Source of the DNA: Haloarcula nitratireducens
GTDB taxonomy: Archaea > Halobacteriota > Halobacteria > Halobacteriales > Haloarculaceae
DNA length: 64,000 nucleotides
Direction of reading: 5' to 3'
Assembly (NCBI RefSeq): GCF_019599505.1
Contig: NZ_RKLT01000011.1
Location: 1 to 64,000, forward strand
The notes beneath the pieces were generated by a model, which was not told the origin of the DNA, made no database searches, and was given only the letters and a program-made list of their open reading frames with translations. Numbering within the stretch: position 1 is the stretch's first letter; each line of letters opens with the position of its first letter. Below, piece by piece: positions 25,216 to 33,604 of the stretch. The position numbers were made by a program, and so were the translations under genes.

Positions 25216-25767
25216 TTAGCTCGTGGCGTGGTTGGCTACGTCGGTCATCTGTTCGCGGGCGGCTTCGACATCAGAGTAGAGTTCCAGTGCGTGCTTGATG
25301 AGGCGGCGATCCTCCTCGTTCTCACGCCAGAACGCGATGACGTCGCGGCGCTCGCGGAGCTCGGCACTTGCGAGGTCACCGTCGGCGAGCGACTGTTCGA
25401 GCTCTTCCCATGTCTCGACGTCGTAGGTCGCCTGCCACTCCTCGATCTCTTCGGTGATCGCAGCCAGTTCGTTGCGTAGCTCCTCGCGAGTGTTTTCCTC
25501 GATGAGCGTGCGAATCTCTTCGAAGAGCAGTCGCGTGTAGTCCGGCAGATATCGCGTCGTCTCTCCAGACTCGACGCGACGCAGCTGGCCCTGGTCGACG
25601 AGATCCTGGAGTTCCTCGTTGGTCGTGCTCCAAGCGGCGTCAGCCTGCTCGCTGATCCAGTTGACCGACCGCGGTTCGCGAAGCGTCTCGGCGACCGCTC
25701 GAATACGGTCGCGGGCGCTCATCGACTCAGTCCACGACTGGACCCCATCTTGCGAAGATTCGGACAT
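25216..25767 (-). CDS. Winged-helix regulator/antitoxin-like protein
   Basis: A 183-residue protein. The first half has a winged helix-turn-helix (RDRIRAVAETLREPRSVNWI, SEQADAAWSTTNEELQDLVD, LRRVESGETTRYLPDYT). The second half is a long acidic helical region (LLFEEIRTLIEENTREELRN onward) that could form a coiled coil. The form is known from haloarchaeal HTH proteins that precede TumE-like genes. ATG 25767 is preferred over the GTG 25776 three codons upstream. A TATA-like ATATATATTTG at 25806-25816 sits correctly upstream on the bottom strand. It probably autoregulates the pair (inference). Confidence 0.66.
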   Translation of the reverse strand: MSESSQDGVQSWTESMSARDRIRAVAETLREPRSVNWISEQADAAWSTTNEELQDLVDQGQLRRVESGETTRYLPDYTRLLFEEIRTLIEENTREELRNELAAITEEIEEWQATYDVETWEELEQSLADGDLASAELRERRDVIAFWRENEEDRRLIKHALELYSDVEAAREQMTDVANHATS

Positions 25768-25890
25768 GTGTGGCACCTCTTACGATAGTGTTGGCGCTGA
25801 ACTCTCATATATATTTGTACTCTCTTGTATAATCGAGAGTACGTTGCGAGTAAGGGCGCCGGACGTTGAAATGCGATACCGACAGAAGCG

Positions 25891-27059
25891 ATGAACCAGC
25901 CGATTCACAACCGATATTCTGGCTTTGCAGAACTGCGGCCGACCGGCGAGACGTCCCACATTCCGGACACGAGGCTGGACGACGGGTGTGAAGGTGACCC
26001 CCAGCGGCAACGCGTTGCGACGAGCTCTGGTGGCTACCCCAATTCACCGACGGCCACCGACGGCGAGTGCCGGTGCTGTGGGGCCTCAGTCCCGGACGGC
26101 CAGACGAAATGCCGGTTCTGTCTCACCAACCATCTCGGGGGTGACGCGACTAGCACGGACGATTCAGCGGCGACGACGGTCCTCGGCATCGCCACCTGGT
26201 TGTCGAGTCGACCACGTTCTACGGCGCCGTGGCGAAGGGCGGTGCTGCGGCGAACCTCCTCTCTGCCAACGAGGCGGAGCCGGCCGTCGACGACTACACG
26301 CTCATCTACGATCTCGACGAGGCGCCGGCGCGCCAGCTGGCCGAGCAATGGCCCTCACTCCCCGACGCGGTACAGGTGGCGTCAGAGGAGGGAGAGCGGC
26401 TTCTCAGTGCCACCCGTGACCGGACTGGGTGGCACGGGCAGGAAGCCTCGGAGGGTCAGGAGCAGGCCCCGACGCGGCTCTACGACCAGCGTGGGGACGG
26501 CATCCGCGACGCGTCGCGCCTCGACGACACCGACTCCAAGTGGGCGAAACAGCTGCTGGCTGAACTGGCCGATGGCCTCGAAGCAGATGCGGTCGACGGC
26601 TACCTCACCGGCGAGGATCGGCCGTCGACGGTCGTCGAGCCGAAGCCCCGCGCCACCGGGCTCACCCTCGACGAGATCGTCGCTGACCATCTCGACTACC
26701 TCCACCACGAGGCGTTCTTCGTGGTGTCGACGACGTTCGAGGTGACCGCCTACCGGACTCTGTGGTTCAGGCTACAGTACGACTCGGAGACAGTCGAACA
26801 GGGAGAGACGGTCGGGAACGACGCGCTCGCGACGGTGCGCTGGTACGACGGCGAGCCGGTGGGCGACGGCCACCTGCAGGGACAGTTCGCGGCCCTCAAA
26901 GACGTCGTCGGCGACATGATCGACAAGGGCGTCTTCACGCCGTCGACGGCGAGGCAGTACCTGAAACGGAAGCTGGCCGAGCGGGTCGGAGACCGACAGG
27001 AACTGCTTATTCCGACCGGAGAGTCACCCTTCGAGAAGGCGAGCCTGAACCACTCCTAG
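25891..27059 (+). pseudogene. Zinc-ribbon plasmid gene split by a one-base frameshift
   Basis: Two overlapping frames make one gene. Frame 1 (from ATG 25891) has a double CxxC knuckle (CRCCGASVPDGQTKCRFC) and reads well to VLGI near 26195. Frame 3 continues with HLVVESTTFYGAVAKGGAAA and runs to 27059, about 385 residues in total. One missing C in GCCACC near 26197 would restore the join. The second half contains no motif that I can name (YLHHEAFFVVSTTFEVTAYR). I believe this family has been labelled biosurfactant protein 1 in haloarchaeal annotations, without functional proof. Either real decay or a sequencing error is possible. Confidence 0.66.
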
Positions 27060-27133
27060 GTCGATCTGCTTCGTGGCAGGTCCTGTTTTTCAGGGGTCGG
27101 AGTGGGTGAGCCCCGCCGTAGGCTCGTGATTCG

Positions 27134-27553
27134 ATGACCTCAGAGGACGACCCGTTTCACGACTGCGAGTTGGATCCCGAGGCGATCCTCGGGACACACA
27201 CCTTCGAAAATGTCCTGTTCACCGACGAGACAGAAACCCCGGTGAACGTGCTGACCGGCGAGACATCGGCACATTCGCAAGCAACCGTCGAGGAAGCGAA
27301 GGAGTTCGCTGCGAGTATAGACACGGAGACGCCCCAGATCGCGCTCCCCGCATCCGTCGAGTCGCAGGTCGAAACACGGAGCAAGCCCTTCACAGCGGCC
27401 GCGTTCTTCCACTTCAAGGCGACTGGCTCGATCGAACGTCACCGCGCCTACCACGCTGCCTACGAGTCAAACACGTTCACCGTCGACTTCAAGGCCGACT
27501 ACGCGTCGGGCGATCTAACTATCACCGTTAAAGAAGCCGATAAAGCAAATTAG
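27134..27553 (+). CDS. Hypothetical acidic protein
   Basis: A 139-residue acidic protein (MTSEDDPFHDCELDPEAILG, HSQATVEEAKEFAASIDTET, FTAAAFFHFKATGSIERHRA). No family is recognised. It shares the haloarchaeal plasmid texture of its left neighbours, and its stop overlaps the stop of the Rad50-like gene on the other strand by four bases, so it marks the edge of that cassette. Function unknown. Confidence 0.56.
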   Translation: MTSEDDPFHDCELDPEAILGTHTFENVLFTDETETPVNVLTGETSAHSQATVEEAKEFAASIDTETPQIALPASVESQVETRSKPFTAAAFFHFKATGSIERHRAYHAAYESNTFTVDFKADYASGDLTITVKEADKAN

Positions 27554-29619
27554 TCGAATCGCTCAAACCGGTAATTCTCCTCGAAAGGACTCGTGTCAAT
27601 ACCGATCTCCGCCATCGAAATGATGACCTGGTAATCCGACAAGATATTCGAAAGCTCGCTTAGGAAGTTCGCTATCGCCCTCGTATTGTACTTGTCCTGC
27701 TCCTTCCCGAAGGCAGAGTCAATAACGAACAGCCGAAGAGGCAGATTCCGATCTGACTGGCTCAGCTCTTTCAAAATTGCTGTGTGGAACAGGAGAGCGT
27801 GAAGCACAACCTCCGACGTACTTCCCTGAGGATCAGTTGAATCAAGAACAGTGCCGTCCTCCAGGTGGACCTCGTAAGTGTACTTCCCCTTGTCCTGGAA
27901 CACAACGTCGTCGACATCACTGAACGTTCCATCAGTGAAGTAGTCTGTCAATTCAAGCATTACATCGGACAACTTGTTCTTCAGCCTCCGCCGCTCTTGG
28001 TCCCGTTTTCTCTGAACGATCGTATTGAAGCTGGAAAGCATCTGCCGCTTCCGATTATTCTGCTCGTACTCCTCGTACAGCATTTCCAGCTCCTCGACCT
28101 CTTCCTCCAACTCCTCTATCCGATCTTCCTTCGTATCGATCTCGGCCTGGATCGTCGTCAGCTTCTCCTTCCGTTCTCTGACCTCTCGGTCAAGCTCCTC
28201 ACGCTCATCGATAAGATCAGCAACCTCACCCTCCTCAAGCGTCTCCTCCAACTGTTCAATTTGCTCGTTCGTGGCCTCAATCCGTTCTTCCAGTGACTGG
28301 ATCTCGAACTGGATATCCTCTTTTTGACCTTCCAGATCCTCTAATCGCTCCTGCTGCTTCTCCTGGATCGCCGTAATAGATTCTTCAGCTTGGTGCTCCT
28401 TCTCCACCCGCAGCCGCTTATCGGGCACTTCCTTGCGACACAGAGGACAGTGATGGTCTTCCAGAAGACGGGCACGGTCCTCGCTCTCTACCTTGTTAGT
28501 ACAGATAGGGCACTTCTCAGGGACGCTCATCAGATTCCGAACCTCGTCCCCGACAACATCCATATCCTCCTTCAGATCTGTATCTTCGTACCGGTTGATG
28601 AGGCGGCGAACTTTCGCTAACTCATTGACCTTGTCCGTGAGCTGCCGTTGGAGATTAGCCTCTTTAGACTCCAAGGAACTCTTCTGGGATTGAAGCTCGT
28701 CGGTGTCAACACCTTCCTCAGTCTCCTCCCGGAGAGTATGGCGAACCGACTCTAATTGATCCTGCTTATCGGTGAGAGTCGCACTGATCCGATCCCGTTC
28801 ATTCTCCAGATCATCGAGTTCTCTCCTTTCCTGCTTGAGTTCTTTCCTACGGTCCTCAACGTACATCGAGGCCTGCCTGGCTTCCTCGGAGACACTGTAC
28901 TGTTCCTCCATCCGGTTCTCGCTGGCGTTGATGACGTTCGTAAGATTCACCCGGAAGAGGATGTCCAGCATGTCGGAGGCCTTGTTCCAGTCCATGAACA
29001 GCCGCCAGTCCTTGGAGGTGATGAAGAAGAGTCCCATGATACGATAGAGATCCCATCTGCGTTCACTGAGACGCTCTTCTAACGGCAGAATCCCGAGAAT
29101 ATCGGAAACCTTGGCCTGACTATCTCGCCGGTCTTCCTCCTCACCGCCCTCTTCAGGAGACTTCGTAACACGAGGGTAGCCGGTAAGCGAATTGCCCTCC
29201 CACTTCAGTGTGCGGTAGATCTTGTACTTGTCTCCGTTGACGTTCCAGTACGTGTTGGTGTGAGCGGTGGACTTTCCGTTGCTGATCAAGTTCGTTAGCT
29301 CGAACTCTGAACTCTTCGGATCGCTATCAGGGAGCCCGATCAGATTGTATTCTAAGGCCTCTATGAAACTGGTTTTCCCCGTCAGATTCTCCCCATACAA
29401 CACCGTTCCCTGCTCCCCGAATGGGATCTCCTTGTTCTCTACTGCCTCGAAATCCTGTACCGATGCCTTATCAAGATGGAGCAGTTCCTCGTCGAGAGAA
29501 ACGTCCTTGTAGTGGTTTTCAAGGAGCTGGCGGCATTCTTTTTTGTCCTCTTCGGTAAACTTGGGCTTGTTCTCTACCTCGTTCAAGATGTCCTTGATGA
29601 TCTGGTCTTCACTAGACAT
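27550..29619 (-). CDS. Rad50/SMC-like ATPase with zinc hook (ATPase of a four-gene cassette)
   Basis: A 689-residue ABC-type ATPase of SMC/Rad50 form. Walker A is GENLTGKTS (residues 76-84), preceded by an unusual N-terminal extension of about 55 helical residues. A long coiled coil (about 240-560) is interrupted by a zinc-hook-like centre with two CxxC pairs, CPICTN and CPLCRK, about 380-410. The second ATPase half has a signature-like segment (GSTSEVVLHALLF) and Walker B LRLFVIDSAFG, where the usual catalytic Glu is Ser. It overlaps the upstream gene by eight bases. Such ATPases are the motor or sensor of Lamassu/ABC-3C type conflict systems. Third positions are A/T-richer than in the flanks, suggesting transfer. 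Confidence 0.86.
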   Translation of the reverse strand: MSSEDQIIKDILNEVENKPKFTEEDKKECRQLLENHYKDVSLDEELLHLDKASVQDFEAVENKEIPFGEQGTVLYGENLTGKTSFIEALEYNLIGLPDSDPKSSEFELTNLISNGKSTAHTNTYWNVNGDKYKIYRTLKWEGNSLTGYPRVTKSPEEGGEEEDRRDSQAKVSDILGILPLEERLSERRWDLYRIMGLFFITSKDWRLFMDWNKASDMLDILFRVNLTNVINASENRMEEQYSVSEEARQASMYVEDRRKELKQERRELDDLENERDRISATLTDKQDQLESVRHTLREETEEGVDTDELQSQKSSLESKEANLQRQLTDKVNELAKVRRLINRYEDTDLKEDMDVVGDEVRNLMSVPEKCPICTNKVESEDRARLLEDHHCPLCRKEVPDKRLRVEKEHQAEESITAIQEKQQERLEDLEGQKEDIQFEIQSLEERIEATNEQIEQLEETLEEGEVADLIDEREELDREVRERKEKLTTIQAEIDTKEDRIEELEEEVEELEMLYEEYEQNNRKRQMLSSFNTIVQRKRDQERRRLKNKLSDVMLELTDYFTDGTFSDVDDVVFQDKGKYTYEVHLEDGTVLDSTDPQGSTSEVVLHALLFHTAILKELSQSDRNLPLRLFVIDSAFGKEQDKYNTRAIANFLSELSNILSDYQVIISMAEIGIDTSPFEENYRFERFD

Positions 29620-30520
29620 TCAGCATCAACTCCTGAATCGGATCCACGGGCTCATCGAAGTCCCGTTGACGTGCCTTCAACAATTCCTCGTTCTTTGGGG
29701 TGGCCTGGAACTGGGGCATGGACCTGACCAGTTCCTTCAGCTCCTCCATCGATTTCGTACCGTGCTCCCTGATCACGTCTCTCTGCTGGAGATCCCATTC
29801 TTTCAGTAAGACACTGTCAAGGTTATCCAGCTTCTTTCCGTACTTGGCTATCAACCGTTCACCGTTCTCTCCTAACGAGATCTCATAGGGTTCATCACCC
29901 TCCGAAATCGGCTCCTCCATCACCTCTTCATGAAGCAGAGATTGGGCGAAAAGCCGGTTCTTGTCCTGGTACAGTTTCTGGGAATACGGGCCGCTTCCCT
30001 TCGAAAAGTTGTATCGGTAGCCGGTGTGCTCCAGGTTTCCGAGAGCCGTCCGATTCGACCTGTTTGGAAGAGTATCCTCCTGTGACAGATCGAGGTTCAC
30101 CAGGTACAGCAGATACTGAAGCCGGTTCCGAGGTGCAACACTGTCCTCTCCGGTCAGCTTCATATAATCCCGGACGAACTTCAGCATCATCACGAAGTCC
30201 GCAACCTGATCCAGGCCGTAGTCAAGTTTGTACTGTTCCGAGTACAACTCCAGAATCGGCACTTGGCCGTCCCGGAATCTCTGCAGTTTCTCTTCGGAAA
30301 GACCTGCTAGCTCAAGCTCGTCGATAACACGCTCGTCAGGTAGAACCTGTTCGTTCAGGAAATCGAAATACTGCTCTCCAGAAAGCCGCTCCGAACCTTC
30401 CTGTTCGTCTAGTTTCTCGCTTTGCACATCCGCAGCGATATCCAAGTAGAGATGGAACTCTTCGCCGGACAAGTCCGCCCATTCTCCGATCCGTTTCAGG
30501 GCGAGTGTTTCGTTCACCAT
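29612..30520 (-). CDS. Winged-helix (YwgA/Panacea-like) middle component of the Rad50 cassette
   Basis: A 302-residue soluble protein. The first 110 residues are helical and acidic. Residues about 110-240 look like a winged-helix domain related to YwgA or the DUF4065/Panacea group: FVRDYMKLTGEDSVAPRNRL, QYLLYLVNLDL, LEHTGYRYNFSKGSGPYSQ and LYQDKNRLFAQSLLHEEV, with GENGERLIAKYG after it. It overlaps the ATPase gene by eight bases and starts six bases after the previous stop, so the four genes are tightly coupled. By analogy it could be the middle component linking ATPase and effector (inference). Confidence 0.7.
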   Translation of the reverse strand: MVNETLALKRIGEWADLSGEEFHLYLDIAADVQSEKLDEQEGSERLSGEQYFDFLNEQVLPDERVIDELELAGLSEEKLQRFRDGQVPILELYSEQYKLDYGLDQVADFVMMLKFVRDYMKLTGEDSVAPRNRLQYLLYLVNLDLSQEDTLPNRSNRTALGNLEHTGYRYNFSKGSGPYSQKLYQDKNRLFAQSLLHEEVMEEPISEGDEPYEISLGENGERLIAKYGKKLDNLDSVLLKEWDLQQRDVIREHGTKSMEELKELVRSMPQFQATPKNEELLKARQRDFDEPVDPIQELMLNV

Positions 30521-30526
30521 CCGGGG

Positions 30527-31081
30527 TCAGCTCCTTGCATCGATTAGGTCACAGACGTTGTTGTTCCATTCAATGACCTCTTCTTTTCCTCTCTTCGGAT
30601 TCGCGTTCATATCGAGGTACTGCCTGATACTGTTCCTGAGGACAGGCTTCGATTTGACCGTGAAGACATTCTGACTGTCCGTCACCTCATCAAGGTCTTC
30701 CTCGATCTCTTCATGCTCTGATTCCGGGGCATCGATCAGGATGCAGACATGGGTTCGAGGAGGTGTGGCGTTTATCGCACGTCTGAAGTCGTCCTTGAGA
30801 CCGTCTTCTATGATGCATTCGTGGTGGACAAGCCAGAGACTGCTCTTGAGGATCGTTGTTTCTGCCTCTACAGGGTCGTCCCGCATCAAGTCAAGGCCTT
30901 CTCCGTGAGGATCTGCGACGATAGTCTCCTCGTAGCCTGATATCTTGGGAGTGATCTCGTTTAGGATAGATTCTAGATCGTCTCCGTAGCAGCTTTTGGA
31001 GTCGCTGAATAGGCAGATTCCCTCGTTGTGAGGTTTCTTATCCGGAGGCCCAAATTCCCGGTCTTCAGCGTACTTTTCCAT
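30527..31081 (-). CDS. TIR/Rossmann-like protein of the Rad50 cassette
   Basis: A 184-residue acidic protein. Predicted strand-helix alternation fits a TIR or related Rossmann-like fold: strand ICLFSDS, helix YGDDLESILNEI, strand ETIVADPH, helix DLMRDDPVEAETTIL, strand SLWLVHHE, helix IIEDGLKDDFRRAINA, strand HVCILID, then VFTVKSK and LRNSIRQYLD. If TIR-like it could be an NAD-cleaving effector or signal sensor; the catalytic Glu cannot be placed with confidence. No membrane segment. It is 12 bases after the membrane-protein gene and six before the winged-helix gene. The fold call is mine, from the pattern only. Confidence 0.64.
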   Translation of the reverse strand: MEKYAEDREFGPPDKKPHNEGICLFSDSKSCYGDDLESILNEITPKISGYEETIVADPHGEGLDLMRDDPVEAETTILKSSLWLVHHECIIEDGLKDDFRRAINATPPRTHVCILIDAPESEHEEIEEDLDEVTDSQNVFTVKSKPVLRNSIRQYLDMNANPKRGKEEVIEWNNNVCDLIDARS

Positions 31082-31093
31082 GTTATGCTACGA

Positions 31094-31939
31094 TTATTTA
31101 CCCCTGACAGATAATACTACCCTACGTGAAGCCGAGTTATCCATTTCCCTAAGCTCTTTTTCAAGGTCTTGGAAAGCATTGTACCGGTCCTCCCATACGG
31201 AGAACTGGGCATCGCTGTTGGGGAGGTCGCCTACCATCTTTTTCTGCCCCTGCAGTTCCCGTTGCTTGAACGTCTCCAGCCAGTCCTGTAGGTCTGAAGC
31301 GAGGTCTCCGGTTCCTTCCAGGTTAGATGTCTGGAGGCCTGTAAGAAGTGAGTCACCTGCCTGGCTCAGCTGGCCGGGTTCGTCGACGATCTCTGGCTCC
31401 GGTTTTTCTTTGAGGTCTTCTGCTGCTGTGAGGAACTGGTCGATGTCTTCCGGTTTCGTGTTGGTGTTGTCGGAGAAATAGTCCTCGCCGTAGATGATCC
31501 CGGCTATCGAGATGGCGTAACCGGTTGAGAATACGGCTCCGATACCGATGTCGATTGGCTGGGGGACGATGCTTCCTGTGTACGGGTAGACGAGGAGCAG
31601 GTAACCGATGTAGATGACCACGGTTGAGAGAGCGAGGTGTGCTGCCCAGCATTTGAGGATGTGGTCGGGACTGTGGAACTTGGCTGAGTAGGTCTGGTAT
31701 CCGAGGCCTGAAAGCAGGACGTAGAGTGCAACGGCGAGGACAACGGTGAGAAGCCCTGTTATAAGGAGTGCTGCACTGTCACTGAAGGGGATCGGTAGGA
31801 ACGGAGGCGTGGCGACGAAGAAGGTGGCCCCGAGGAAGACTGTCTCGCAAGCTACGATAGCAAAAATCTTAGTCTCGGATCGACCAAAGATGAGGAATTC
31901 AGAAAATGGAATAGACCGAATAGAGGAGAAAGTACCCAT
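31094..31939 (-). CDS. Membrane protein leading the Rad50 cassette
   Basis: A 281-residue protein, first in the leftward four-gene cassette. It has four hydrophobic segments (about residues 22-45, 53-78, 92-118 and 126-150) and then a soluble acidic C-terminal half of about 130 residues with helical stretches (DLASDLQDWLETFKQRELQG, DRYNAFQDLEKELREMDNS). Four spans plus a cytosolic helical tail is a common arrangement for membrane-acting effectors in immunity systems, but I see no catalytic motif. ATG 31939 is the only good start. The A/T-rich DNA at 31940-31980 probably holds the promoter of the whole cassette. Confidence 0.7.
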   Translation of the reverse strand: MGTFSSIRSIPFSEFLIFGRSETKIFAIVACETVFLGATFFVATPPFLPIPFSDSAALLITGLLTVVLAVALYVLLSGLGYQTYSAKFHSPDHILKCWAAHLALSTVVIYIGYLLLVYPYTGSIVPQPIDIGIGAVFSTGYAISIAGIIYGEDYFSDNTNTKPEDIDQFLTAAEDLKEKPEPEIVDEPGQLSQAGDSLLTGLQTSNLEGTGDLASDLQDWLETFKQRELQGQKKMVGDLPNSDAQFSVWEDRYNAFQDLEKELREMDNSASRRVVLSVRGK

Positions 31940-32153
31940 AGTGAGTTGTTTATGACGTAGATGTTGGTGGACAAGTAATAGTTCCTGCTATAACTTGGGC
32001 CCACTGAGTTGCCCATCCTCCTATCTGGTACTAGAACGATAGCCAGTGAGCACCTCTTTTGGAGATGTTTTTCGAGCGCCGGCGATGGGTGCCGGCGCAG
32101 TCGGGGAGAGCGAGCAACGAGCTCCGGAGCGTCGGCGTTCCGAGGTGTTCGAG

Positions 32154-32645
32154 ATGCACATGGTGATTTACGCACTGGTAGAGGCATCGACGCACGACGA
32201 CGCCCTGGCCACCGGAAAGTCGGTGTTCGACCGCCTGGTCGGCGCGGACCCACACGCCGGCGTCGTCTTCGATTACTACGTGACCTTCGACGAGGGGGAC
32301 ACGTCCGCTGCGGGGAAGGCGCGATGGGGAGAGTTGCCGACTGCAGCCCCCGTCGACTCCGATGACGGCCAAGACTTGGTCGAGCGTGGCTGGGAGGCGA
32401 CGAAGGAAGAGTTCGAGCGCAATCTCGACCGGGTGAAAGAGGCCATCGACGAACTCTCCGACGAGGAGATAATGCGCGACGAGGACCTCGCCCGGCACGC
32501 CTTCCACCAAGTGGGCGCCTATGATGGCCCGACGATCTTCCTGTACACCGAACACGGAACCGGCATTCGCCACCGTGGACAGCTGGATCGACTCCTCGAA
32601 GAGAGTGAAGAGCTCTGGATCGTACCCGCTGACGTCCACTACTGA
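32154..32645 (+). CDS. Conserved haloarchaeal protein of unknown function
   Basis: A 163-residue acidic protein starting MHMVIYALVEASTHDDALAT. The pattern resembles a family common on haloarchaeal plasmids without assigned role: an N-terminal strand-helix unit, then VFDRLVGADPHAGVVFDYYV, a helical centre (EEFERNLDRVKEAIDELSDE), and GAYDGPTIFLYTEHGTGI. The frame is open upstream to GTG 32046, but residues before MHMV look unconserved, so I take ATG 32154. It is followed four bases later by the next gene and forms a compact rightward group with it. Confidence 0.7.
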   Translation: MHMVIYALVEASTHDDALATGKSVFDRLVGADPHAGVVFDYYVTFDEGDTSAAGKARWGELPTAAPVDSDDGQDLVERGWEATKEEFERNLDRVKEAIDELSDEEIMRDEDLARHAFHQVGAYDGPTIFLYTEHGTGIRHRGQLDRLLEESEELWIVPADVHY

Positions 32646-32648
32646 ATA

Positions 32649-33017
32649 ATGCCTCGCATCACCAACTGGCGACGAGAGAGCCGCTCGCCGACACTCGCGT
32701 ATCGGAACACCGAGACCGGTGCGCGAGCTGTCCTGCACCGAGCGCCGGATTCCTACCGGTACAAATGGCGTGGGGCAATCCTCGTCGACGGCTATCCGGT
32801 GTGGTCACGGGGGTACGAGACGAAGGACGCGAAATCATTCCGTGACGAGCTCCGGAAGCGGCAGGCTCCGGACCTCAACTGCCCGGAGTGTCCGAACGAC
32901 GACGTCCTCATCGGCGAGAAGGCGGCAGACGGGGCGAAAGTCCAGCGGTGGTACGACTGCCCCGACTGTGAGTACGAAGCTCCCTCACGCATCGTCTACG
33001 GCGCTGAGCGGGAGTGA
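32649..33017 (+). CDS. Zinc-ribbon protein of haloarchaeal plasmids
   Basis: A 122-residue protein. The N-terminal part is basic and aromatic (MPRITNWRRESRSPTLAYRN, YRYKWRGAILVDGYPVWSRG). The C-terminal part has a four-Cys zinc ribbon (CPECPND and CPDCEYE) separated by 23 residues. Similar proteins are frequent beside the preceding gene type in haloarchaeal mobile DNA. It could bind nucleic acid or a partner; function is not established. Its stop directly precedes the frame leading into the PadR gene. Confidence 0.7.
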   Translation: MPRITNWRRESRSPTLAYRNTETGARAVLHRAPDSYRYKWRGAILVDGYPVWSRGYETKDAKSFRDELRKRQAPDLNCPECPNDDVLIGEKAADGAKVQRWYDCPDCEYEAPSRIVYGAERE

Positions 33018-33209
33018 GTGAGCGCTGGACGCTGTTTTTCGGCCGGGCACGAGGTAGTGGCCCGGGACGGCTGGGTTAGTCAACCTATGACCCTCGAAGT
33101 ACTTGACCGACACAGTGAGGCACTGTTCGAGTTCCTCTGGTGCCCCGTCTGCGGGCAGGAGGTGGCAACAGACATATGCGAGAGCGCTATGTGCCAGTTA
33201 GATACAGAT

Positions 33210-33503
33210 ATGTACGACTTGACTGGCTTTCAACGAGACCTCCTCTACGTAATCGCCGGTGGCGATGAGCCCCACGGGCTTGCTCTCAAAGAAGAACTCG
33301 AAGAGTACTACGAGAGCGAGGTCAACCACGGCCGACTGTATCCAAATCTCGATACGCTCGTTGAGAAAGGACTCATCGAGAAAAGTGCGCAAGATCGGCG
33401 AACAAACATCTACACGCTTACTCGCCGCGGCCGCCGTGAACTCGAGGACCGCCAAGAGTGGGAGCAGAAGTACCTCGAGTCTGCAGAGACCTCGTCTGCA
33501 TAG
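33210..33503 (+). CDS. PadR family transcriptional regulator
   Basis: A 97-residue PadR-type winged-helix protein. MYDLTGFQRDLLYVIAGGDE, EPHGLALKEELEEYY, VNHGRLYPNLDTLVEKGLIE and NIYTLTRRGRRELE are the defining helices and wing. PadR regulators are usually repressors, often of stress or resistance genes. I chose ATG 33210 because it matches the family start. The frame is open back to GTG 33018, right after the preceding stop, and this extension has a CPVCG knuckle, so a zinc-finger-PadR fusion or an overlapping small gene is possible. It is the third gene of the rightward group. Confidence 0.77.
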   Translation: MYDLTGFQRDLLYVIAGGDEPHGLALKEELEEYYESEVNHGRLYPNLDTLVEKGLIEKSAQDRRTNIYTLTRRGRRELEDRQEWEQKYLESAETSSA

Positions 33504-33604
33504 CGACTCTCAAGTACGAAGTCCGACCCCTGAACAGCCGTTCCCGATTCGTACAAAGGTGATGCCGTTTAGCGCTTCTCGGCAAGCTACTCGGAGACTG
33601 GCCG

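Noticed and set aside
27550..31939. Direct naming of the Rad50 cassette as Lamassu
   Set aside because: Resemblance is by component logic only; I cannot confirm LmuA or LmuC homology by eye.
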